Shown in pieces: positions 1 through 4,663 of a stretch of DNA of 5,876 nt (position 1 is the first letter of the stretch; the number at the start of each line of letters is the position of its first letter). The DNA comes from an uncultured Streptomyces sp. (lineage in GTDB: Bacteria > Actinomycetota > Actinomycetes > Streptomycetales > Streptomycetaceae), in contig CAMLJW010000344.1 in NCBI GenBank assembly GCA_946480485.1, positions 1-5,876 on the forward strand, in the 5' to 3' direction. The notes beneath the pieces are model-generated. The model was not told where the DNA came from. It worked only from the letters and a program-made list of their open reading frames with translations, and did no database searches. Both the position numbers and the translations under genes were made by a program.

Positions 1-46
1 TGGTACTGCAGGGGGGACCCTGTGGGAGAGTAGGACACCGCCGAAC
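1..46 (+). rRNA. rrf: 5S ribosomal RNA, 3' end only
   Basis: The first 46 bases match the 3' portion of Streptomyces 5S rRNA as I know it: the GGTACTGCAGGGGGGACCC stretch, then GTGGGAGAGTAGGAC, then the CCGCCGAAC terminus that pairs with the missing 5' end of the molecule. Roughly 70-75 nt of the usual ~120 nt lie outside the window. The exact 3' end is set by similarity and could be off by one or two bases. A strong intrinsic terminator begins about 12 bases later, as expected at the end of a 16S-23S-5S operon, so the upstream neighbour should be 23S rRNA. Confidence 0.93.
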
Positions 47-57
47 AATTCTTGAGG

Positions 58-94
58 AAAACCCCCGGACCGGTATATCGGTCGCGGGGGTTTT
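58..94 (+). terminator. Intrinsic terminator of the rRNA operon
   Basis: This is a long hairpin. AAAACCCCCG (58-67) pairs with CGGGGGTTTT (85-94), and GACCG (68-72) pairs with CGGTC (79-83). G84 is a single bulge and the loop is GTATAT (73-78). The stem is about 15 bp and runs directly into a TTTT tract followed by CTTG, the classic rho-independent form. The A-tract on the left side makes it potentially bidirectional. It closes transcription coming from the 5S gene. Confidence 0.92.
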
Positions 95-167
95 CTTGTG
101 AACGGTCCTTGAAAGCCGAGGGTTGACATGCTCAGGATATAGGACAGAACGCACACCACTGGAAGTG

Positions 168-571
168 ATGAACAAAGGCCCTGCCGCGCCGCAGCAGGCG
201 GCGGCGCGGCGGCGCCGGGGCATGGGTCGGGATGCTCGCCTTTACGCGCTGGGGCTGGGGCTGGGGCTGTGCGTGCTGGTGCCGCAGACGTTCGCGGTCG
301 CCGGTCGGCACGCTCTGGAAAATTACGGCCCCGGTGCTGCCGACGCGGCCATCGCGCGGCTGAATATCGTTCGGGTTTCCTGGTCGGTTCTCCCCTCGTG
401 AGGGCTCTCGGCATTGCATGGACCTATCGGGGCGCCGCGCTCGTGCCGATGGTGTGGGTGCTGATGACCCTGGTGTACGCTCGATCGCTCGCTCCGGCGC
501 GGGACCGATACGGTGAAGGGCATGAGCGGCCGCACACAGCTGATGTGGGACGAGGCAGTAACGCGCTATGA
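168..571 (+). pseudogene. Frameshifted C-terminal remnant of a probable MFS transporter
   Basis: Two overlapping frames look coding one after the other. The frame opened by ATG 168 is GC3-rich up to about base 362 and encodes a basic stretch (RRRRGMGRDARLY), a hydrophobic helix (ALGLGLGLCVLVPQTFAVAG) and GPGAADAAIARLN. It then degrades and stops at 399-401. The -1 frame takes over from about base 371 with SGFLVGSPLVRALG, WTYRGAALVPMVWVLMTLVY and a basic tail, and stops at 569-571 inside acuC. Joined, they read like the last three helices of a major facilitator transporter, including the typical 'GFLxGSPLxxAL...RGA' pattern, with a one-base loss or small deletion near 362-372. The N-terminal three quarters are absent because the rRNA operon lies immediately upstream. 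The MFS label comes from motif pattern only. Alternatives are two tiny membrane proteins or a single short one made by frameshifting. No convincing ribosome binding site precedes ATG 168. Confidence 0.45.
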
Positions 572-1694
572 CTTCGGTCCGGATCACCCGATGGATCCGG
601 TCCGGTTGGCGTTGACCCGCCGACTGGTCGAGGCTTTCGGGCTCGATCGTGAGGTGGAAGTGGTCGCGGCGCAGGCGGCCGGGGACTCGACGTTGCGGCT
701 CGTGCATCGCGAGGACTATGTCGAGGCGGTCAGAGCCGCGTCCGTGGATCCGAGGGCGGCGGGCGCGGCGTACGGGCTGGGGACCATGGACGATCCCGCC
801 TTCGCCGGGATGCACGAGGCGTCCGCCCTGATCGCCGGGCAGTCGGTGGGAGCGGCAGAGGCGGTGTGGCGGGGCGGGGCACTGCACGCGGTGAACTTCG
901 CGGGCGGGCTTCACCACGCGATGCCGGGCGGGGCGTCGGGGTTCTGTATCTACAACGACGCGTCGCTGGCGATCGCCAGGCTGTTGGAGCTGGGGGCGGA
1001 GCGGGTCGCGTACATCGATGTGGATGTGCATCACGGGGACGGGGTGCAAGCCGCGTTCTGGGAGGATCCGCGGGTACTGACGATCTCGTTGCACGAGCAT
1101 CCTCGGACGTTGTTTCCGCAGACCGGGTGGCCCGAGGAGACCGGTGCAAAGGGTGCGGAGGGTTCGGCTGCGAACCTGGCGTTGCCCGCCGGGACGGGGG
1201 ACGCGGGATGGTTGCGGGCCTTTCACTCCGTCGTGCCGGAGCTGATCGCGGACTTTCGGCCGCAGGTGCTGGTGACTCAGCACGGGGCCGATACGCACTT
1301 CGAGGATCCTCTCGCGCATCTGGCTGTTTCGCTGGACGCGCAGCGGGCGGTGCAGGTCGCTTGTCACGAGCTGGCGCATGAGTACGCCGATGGGCGGTGG
1401 GTCGCGCTGGGTGGGGGCGGGTATGCCGTGGTGGACGTTGTGCCTCGGTCCTGGACGCATCTGGTGGCCATTGCGGCGGGGCGGGAGGTCGCGCCGGACA
1501 CGGTGATCCCTGAGAGCTGGCGGCAGGAAGTCTTTTCTCTTACACGCCAGTTGGCGCCTGTGCGGATGACGGATGGGCGATGGCCTGTGGCCTGGAAGGA
1601 CTGGGAGTCCGGGTACGACCCCGCCGACCGGCTGGACCAGGCGATTGTTGCGGCTCGGCGGGCTGTGTTTCCGTTGCGGGGGTTGCTGGCATAG
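513..1694 (+). CDS. acuC: AcuC-type lysine deacylase (class I histone deacetylase family)
   Basis: The 393-residue protein has a complete arginase/deacetylase fold, the usual AcuC length. Family members remove acetyl or acyl groups from lysines using Zn2+; in Bacillus subtilis AcuC reactivates acetylated acetyl-CoA synthetase in the cytoplasm. Visible motifs are the active-site His-His in GGLHHAMPGG (His134/His135), FCIYND (144-149), the metal-binding DVDVHHGDG (Asp171 and His173 as ligands), the third ligand Asp260 in QHGAD, and the catalytic Tyr304 in LGGGGYA. All key residues are intact, so it should be active. GTG 513 has GGGA eight bases upstream. ATG 522 (MSGRTQLMWDEAV) matches the usual N-terminus, but its only purine-rich stretch is one base away, so either start is possible. 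The start overlaps the decayed transporter remnant. The downstream gene starts 9 bases after the stop, suggesting co-transcription. The substrate cannot be read from sequence. Confidence 0.95.
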   Translation: MKGMSGRTQLMWDEAVTRYDFGPDHPMDPVRLALTRRLVEAFGLDREVEVVAAQAAGDSTLRLVHREDYVEAVRAASVDPRAAGAAYGLGTMDDPAFAGMHEASALIAGQSVGAAEAVWRGGALHAVNFAGGLHHAMPGGASGFCIYNDASLAIARLLELGAERVAYIDVDVHHGDGVQAAFWEDPRVLTISLHEHPRTLFPQTGWPEETGAKGAEGSAANLALPAGTGDAGWLRAFHSVVPELIADFRPQVLVTQHGADTHFEDPLAHLAVSLDAQRAVQVACHELAHEYADGRWVALGGGGYAVVDVVPRSWTHLVAIAAGREVAPDTVIPESWRQEVFSLTRQLAPVRMTDGRWPVAWKDWESGYDPADRLDQAIVAARRAVFPLRGLLA

Positions 1695-1703
1695 GGAGGA
1701 CCG

Positions 1704-2606
1704 GTGTGCCGTAGCGGGCGTTACGCCGGCTGTGGGCTGTTTTCTCGGTTTTGGGCATGGGCCCTTGGTGAATGCGCCAGCATCGCTGACGTGTTGAGTG
1801 CTGGAGCGTTGCGGGTGCATCTGCTGGCCGCCCGGTTGGCCGGGCCTGTGGCGACCTCGCGTGAAGAGAGTCTGCGCAGCTACCGGCTCTTCGCGGCGCG
1901 GGATCCGCGCGTACTGATCGGGCTGGACCCTGAACGGACCTGGGCGCAGCCGGATTTGCTCGCTTTGATGGCGGGTAAGTGTGGGGTTTCTGCCGATCCA
2001 CGGCATACATCGGGTAGTGATGTGATCGATCCTGATCGGACCCTAGTGGCGCTGGACGCCTTCGCGGAGCGGCTCCGGTTGGCCGCCCGGAACCGCTCCC
2101 CAGTGCTTCTGGGGACCGGTCACCCGCACCGCCTGCTCGGTTTCTACGCCGCCTTGGCGGACGCCTTGGCTGCGGCGGGGTGTGTCGTGCTCACTCCCGC
2201 GAAGGGTAGCTGTGTCGATATAACGACCCGGTTCGGTCGACGTACGTACCACCTCGACTACGTACGAGGAGTCGCGTTGGTGCGGGAACCGGGAGCGTGG
2301 GCCGCCGGTCGTGAGACCGGCGCACACTCGCACTCTCCGCTCCCGGTTCGGGTCGCACTGGCTGCCGCGGCGGAGGCCGGCGGGCAGCTTCCGGAGCTGG
2401 TGGTCGGAGACCACGGCTGGGTCTGCGGAGCAGGTCAGTTGGGGTTCGAGGCCCTCGGGCTGGGGGACACGGACGATCCGGCGCTGTTCGTCGGGGAGGC
2501 GGAGGGGCGGGTGTCCGTCGTCGTCCCGCTCGATGACGCTGTGCGGTCTGATTACTACCGACCGCTCACCCGCTATGTACTCGATCGAGCGCGCCTGTCA
2601 CAGTAG
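1704..2606 (+). CDS. Conserved actinobacterial protein, often annotated 'phosphatase' (mechanism unknown)
   Basis: This 300-residue cytoplasmic-looking protein has no signal peptide. I recognise it as the conserved neighbour of acuC in Streptomyces that databases usually call a phosphatase, but I see no HAD, PTP, PAP or metallophosphatase signature. Visible blocks are SREESLRSYRLFAARDPRVLIG (split here: SREESL at 52-57, DPRVLIG at 67-73), GTGHPHRLLGFY (137-148), DITTRFG (172-178), VVGDHGWVCGAGQLG (233-247) and DDPALFVGE (257-265). Its His/Asp/Gly-rich loops could bind metal or phosphate (inference). GTG 1704 is preceded by GGGAGGA at ideal spacing and lies 9 bases after the acuC stop. However, residues 1-29 are Cys-rich with poor GC3 and look unlike the rest, and in-frame GTG 1791 or TTG 1794 (LSAGALRVHLLAARL) is where conservation probably begins. 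Those later starts lack a clear ribosome binding site. Confidence 0.8.
   Translation: MCRSGRYAGCGLFSRFWAWALGECASIADVLSAGALRVHLLAARLAGPVATSREESLRSYRLFAARDPRVLIGLDPERTWAQPDLLALMAGKCGVSADPRHTSGSDVIDPDRTLVALDAFAERLRLAARNRSPVLLGTGHPHRLLGFYAALADALAAAGCVVLTPAKGSCVDITTRFGRRTYHLDYVRGVALVREPGAWAAGRETGAHSHSPLPVRVALAAAAEAGGQLPELVVGDHGWVCGAGQLGFEALGLGDTDDPALFVGEAEGRVSVVVPLDDAVRSDYYRPLTRYVLDRARLSQ
1713..1731 (+). promoter_or_regulatory. Small hairpin with downstream U-rich run, possible attenuator
   Basis: AGC (1713-1715) pairs with GCT (1729-1731), and GGCG (1717-1720) with CGCC (1724-1727), around a TTA loop with one G-G mismatch. A TTTT-containing stretch starts about eight bases later (1740). It would be a weak terminator or attenuator between acuC and the following gene if that gene starts at 1791/1794; it is coding sequence if the gene starts at 1704. 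The stem is short, so support is limited. Confidence 0.25.
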
Positions 2607-2684
2607 GCGCCTGAAGACATCCCCTCTTCCCCACTCGCATCATCCGCCCCTACATTGGGGAGTGAGCACGCAGCGACGAAGCGT

Positions 2685-2705
2685 CACCGGAAGGGGAAGC
2701 CGGTG
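2685..2705 (+). promoter_or_regulatory. Leader hairpin around a Shine-Dalgarno-like loop ahead of the HTH gene
   Basis: CACCGG (2685-2690) pairs with CCGGTG (2700-2705), enclosing the nine-base loop AAGGGGAAG. The loop is the best Shine-Dalgarno match in the region, and the right arm contains an in-frame GTG (2703-2705) five bases after AGGGGA. If that GTG is used, the start codon sits inside the stem and initiation could depend on folding. If ATG 2736 is used, this is a 5'-leader structure. The fold is visible; a regulatory role is inference. Confidence 0.3.
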
Positions 2706-2735
2706 GCCGTCGAGTGCGGAAGGTTCAGGTGTGTC

Positions 2736-2945
2736 ATGGCTGCTGACGAAAGGCCTCTGAACGAGGTTCAGTTCTTGACCGTGGCGGAAGTCGCCTCGGT
2801 AATGCGAGTGTCGAAGATGACCGTGTACCGGCTGGTGCATAGCGGTCATCTGCCCGCGATCCGGGTCGGGAGGTCCTTCCGAGTCCCGGAGCAAGCGGTT
2901 CACGAGTACCTCCGCGAGTCCTACGTGGAGGTGGAAACGGCCTGA
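2736..2945 (+). CDS. Small excisionase/MerR-type helix-turn-helix DNA-binding protein
   Basis: The 69-residue protein is essentially one winged helix-turn-helix domain of the excisionase type (HTH_17-like, related to MerR and BldC). FLTVAEVASVMRVSKMTVYR (13-32) forms the helix-turn-helix, and LPAIRVGRSFRVPEQAVHEYL (39-59; wing residues IRVGRSFRV) supplies the wing and final helix. It should bind DNA, probably as a dimer or in tandem arrays, and act as a chromosomal regulator, since no integrase or phage gene is nearby. ATG 2736 gives MAADERPLNEVQFLTV, which matches homologues as I recall them; GGAAGG lies 12 bases upstream, somewhat far. In-frame GTG 2703 with AGGGGA at five bases would add 11 residues. 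The mycobacterial counterpart (Rv0500A) sits in the same position before the bS22 gene, which supports a conserved role there. Its targets are unknown from sequence. Confidence 0.9.
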   Translation: MAADERPLNEVQFLTVAEVASVMRVSKMTVYRLVHSGHLPAIRVGRSFRVPEQAVHEYLRESYVEVETA

Positions 2946-3012
2946 AGGTGATCTCGGGGGGAGTCCTGGGGCGGCCTGCACGACGTCCCCGGATTCCGCC
3001 CGGACCCCTCGA

Positions 3013-3043
3013 TTACAAGCTCGGCGCTCTGGCGGGGTAGGCT
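3013..3043 (+). promoter_or_regulatory. Candidate promoter for the small ribosomal protein gene
   Basis: TAGGCT (3038-3043) fits the Streptomyces housekeeping -10 pattern TAGRRT well. TTACAA (3013-3018) is a partial -35 match at 19 bases, slightly longer than the preferred 17-18. Transcription would start near 3050, giving a leader of about 90 nt before GTG 3140. The 194-base gap after the HTH gene makes a separate promoter reasonable. The call rests on hexamer similarity alone. Confidence 0.4.
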
Positions 3044-3095
3044 AGCCCCTCGTAGGTCGTGTGGGCCCCAATGCAGCCCCGCACCGAGTGATTGT

Positions 3096-3111
3096 CCCCG
3101 CTGACGCGGGG
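3096..3111 (+). promoter_or_regulatory. Hairpin in the 5' leader of the bS22-type gene
   Basis: CCCCGC (3096-3101) and GCGGGG (3106-3111) form a perfect 6-bp G/C stem with a TGAC loop, flanked by direct TTGTCC copies (3093-3098 and 3113-3118). It ends 18 bases before the ribosome binding site. A second, imperfect stem (GTG...GGGC with GCCC...CAC, about 3059-3085) lies just upstream. Structured leaders often control ribosomal protein genes by feedback; whether this one does is inference. Confidence 0.35.
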
Positions 3112-3139
3112 GTTGTCCGAGAAGTGAGCGAGGGTAGTC

Positions 3140-3238
3140 GTGGGCTCTGTTATCAAGAAGCGGCGTAAGCGGATGGCGAAGAAGAAGCACCGCAAGCTGC
3201 TCAAGCGCACTCGCGTTCAGCGTCGCAACAAGAAGTAG
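3140..3238 (+). CDS. bS22-type small ribosomal subunit protein (AURKAIP1/COX24 family), 32 aa
   Basis: GTG 3140 opens a 32-codon gene ending at TAG 3236-3238, preceded by GAGGG at five bases. The peptide starts [19 protein letters not shown] and contains 10 Lys, 8 Arg and one His, with no Asp or Glu. This is the signature of the AURKAIP1/COX24 family, whose mycobacterial member (bS22, Rv0500B) was seen in ribosome structures near the decoding region of the 30S subunit. It therefore most likely binds 16S rRNA. The near-identical N-terminus ([12 protein letters not shown]) in mycobacteria and the same neighbours support orthology. The gene is so short that automated annotation often misses it. 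It probably has its own promoter and a structured leader. High codon regularity and a strong ribosome binding site fit high expression. Confidence 0.93.
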   Translation: MGSVIKKRRKRMAKKKHRKLLKRTRVQRRNKK

Positions 3239-3587
3239 GCACCGGGTCGTAGGGCCGTGGCGCCGCCCCGGCGGACACACGCTCCTCACGGCCGTGCCTA
3301 CGGCGTTGCGCTGCGACAGGCAGGCGCGCTCTGTGGCCCCCCACCACCCGGTGGGGGGCCACAGCCGTCTCGAGCGAGAGAGACTCCCGACGGAGACGGG
3401 CGAGGCAGACTCGTGCGTACGCCCGCATGGCACATGGCCCTCGCTGCTCGTACGTCCGGGGTCGGTCGTGACTTCGTGCGCCGGGCGGTCATCGCAGCGC
3501 AACACCGACCCGCTAACGTGGGCCGTCACGGAGAACGCGGCAGAGTACGAGCAGGATGTCGTCCAGGGCTGAAGAAAGGCGCTGATC
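3239..3587. other. 349-base intergenic region between the bS22-type gene and the epimerase-like gene
   Basis: I see no gene here. Open frames across the region lack ribosome binding sites, and several run through the strong palindrome at 3332-3363, so I treat them as chance GC-rich frames. The left part carries the terminator; the right part (about 3364-3587) must carry the promoter of the epimerase-acyltransferase pair. The best -10-like hexamer is TAACGT (3514-3519), without a good -35 partner. A GAAAGG ribosome binding site (3574-3579) closes the region. Confidence 0.6.
3332..3363. terminator. 14-bp perfect hairpin, probable (bidirectional) terminator
   Basis: TGTGGCCCCCCACC (3332-3345) is exactly complementary to GGTGGGGGGCCACA (3350-3363), with an ACCC tetraloop. 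The stem is very stable and lies about 94 bases after the bS22-type stop codon, a good place to end that transcript and insulate the next operon. There is no U-tract on either side, which is common for actinomycete terminators but leaves the function unproven. Confidence 0.6.
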
Positions 3588-4649
3588 TTGGGAAAGGTCG
3601 TGCTCGTGACCGGAGCGGCCCGACAGCTTGGGGGCCGGTTCGTACGACGGATCCAGCGTGACCCCGAGGTGCAGCGGGTGGTCGCCGTGGACGCGGTCCG
3701 GCCCGAACACGATCTGGGCGCGGCCGACTTCGTGCCGGCCGACATAAGGCAGCCCGCCATCGCCCGTGTGCTCGCCGAGCACTCCGTCGACACCGTCGTG
3801 CACATGGACGTGACAGGAACTCCCCTGGGCGGCGGCAGCCGGGCCACGGTCAAGGAGACCAACGTCATCGGCACCCTGCAGCTGCTCGGTGCCTGCCAGA
3901 AGTCCCCGACGGTCAAGAGGCTGGTCGTGAAGTCCAGTACGAACGTGTACGGGTCGGCGCCGCGCGATCCGGCCGTGTTCACCGAGACGACCCCGCCCAA
4001 GTCGCTGCCCAGCGGCGGCTTCGCCAAGGACACGGTGGAGGTCGAGGGGTACGTACGCGGCTTCGCGCGCCGCAGGCCCGATGTCGCCGTGTGCGTGCTG
4101 CGGTTCGCGAACATCCTCGGGCCGAGCGCGGACTCGCCGCTCGCCTCGTACTTCTCGCTGCCCGTGCTGCCGACCGTGCTCGGCTACGACCCACGGCTGC
4201 AGTTCGTGCACGAGGACGATGTGACCGAGGTGCTGCGGCTGGCCTCGCACGAACCCCGGCGGGGCACGCTCAACAGCGGTACGTTCAACGTCGCCGGTGA
4301 CGGCGTCCTGCTGCTCTCGCAGTGCGCCCGGCGGCTCGGCCGCCCCACCGTCCCCGTGCTGATGCCCGCGGTGACCTGGCTGGGCTCCGCCTTGCGTACG
4401 CTGGGCATGACGGACTTCTCGCCCGAGCAGCTGCGGCTGCTGACCCATGGCCGGGTCGTGGCGACCAACGAGATGCGCGAGACGCTTGGATACCGGCCCA
4501 CGTACACGACCGCGGAGACCTTCGCCGACTTCGCGCGCAGCCGCGGTCCCGGACTCCTGCCGCCGGAGGCCATTGCCGGGGCGGTCGACCGGATCGCCGC
4601 GCTGCCCCTCCTGGGCGGTGGCCACCCCCCGACGCAGAGCGCCAACTGA
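3588..4649 (+). CDS. Atypical extended short-chain dehydrogenase/epimerase-like protein lacking the YxxxK pair
   Basis: The 353-residue protein has the N-terminal Rossmann fold of NAD-dependent epimerases/dehydratases: VVLVTGAARQLGG (4-16), VVAVD (31-35, the acidic residue suggesting NAD(H)), ADIR (51-54), TVVHMDVTG (69-77), VVKSSTNVYG (113-122), and LRFANILGP (171-179) leading to the substrate domain. The retained Ser117 corresponds to the GalE catalytic serine. A gap-free alignment by eye with E. coli GalE puts Phe145 where the catalytic Tyr should be and Thr149 where the Lys should be, and Arg12 replaces the middle glycine of GxxGxxG. It may bind a nucleotide without GalE chemistry, or do other chemistry. 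The mycobacterial counterpart, called galE2 (Rv0501), appears to share these changes. TTG 3588 is chosen because GAAAGG lies eight bases upstream. The acyltransferase gene follows after 14 bases, so the two probably act together. Confidence 0.92.
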   Translation: MGKVVLVTGAARQLGGRFVRRIQRDPEVQRVVAVDAVRPEHDLGAADFVPADIRQPAIARVLAEHSVDTVVHMDVTGTPLGGGSRATVKETNVIGTLQLLGACQKSPTVKRLVVKSSTNVYGSAPRDPAVFTETTPPKSLPSGGFAKDTVEVEGYVRGFARRRPDVAVCVLRFANILGPSADSPLASYFSLPVLPTVLGYDPRLQFVHEDDVTEVLRLASHEPRRGTLNSGTFNVAGDGVLLLSQCARRLGRPTVPVLMPAVTWLGSALRTLGMTDFSPEQLRLLTHGRVVATNEMRETLGYRPTYTTAETFADFARSRGPGLLPPEAIAGAVDRIAALPLLGGGHPPTQSAN

Positions 4650-4663
4650 GGAGCGCATCAACG

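Noticed and set aside
123..145. TTGACA at 123-128 followed by TATAGGAC, resembling a promoter for acuC.
   Set aside because: The spacing between the hexamers is only 9-11 bases, far below the 17-18 needed, and nothing acceptable lies at the right distance (about 146-151).
132..2006. A 624-codon open frame on the minus strand opposite acuC.
   Set aside because: Its product is rich in Arg, Pro and His with no recognisable domain. It mirrors the GC bias of acuC and the following gene, which have clear motifs on the plus strand.
2651..2656. TACATT as a -10 box for the HTH gene.
   Set aside because: No -35-like hexamer is found 16-19 bases upstream, where the sequence is C-rich.
2964..2993. Possible terminator after the HTH gene (TCC-GGGG with CCCC-GGA).
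   Set aside because: The stem is only 7 bp with a bulge and a 15-base loop, and there is no U-tract; too weak to annotate.
3294..3572. A 92-codon plus-strand frame in the gap before the epimerase-like gene.
   Set aside because: It lacks a ribosome binding site, runs through the 14-bp terminator-like palindrome and shows no third-position GC bias.
2921..4661. Long minus-strand frames opposite the epimerase-like gene (about 382-397 codons).
   Set aside because: Composition is typical of antisense shadow in GC-rich DNA, and both cover well-supported plus-strand genes with ribosome binding sites.
4322..4663. A 114-residue upstream extension of the acyltransferase frame.
   Set aside because: It lies entirely inside the epimerase-like gene in another frame, has shadow composition, and ATG 4664 has a good ribosome binding site.
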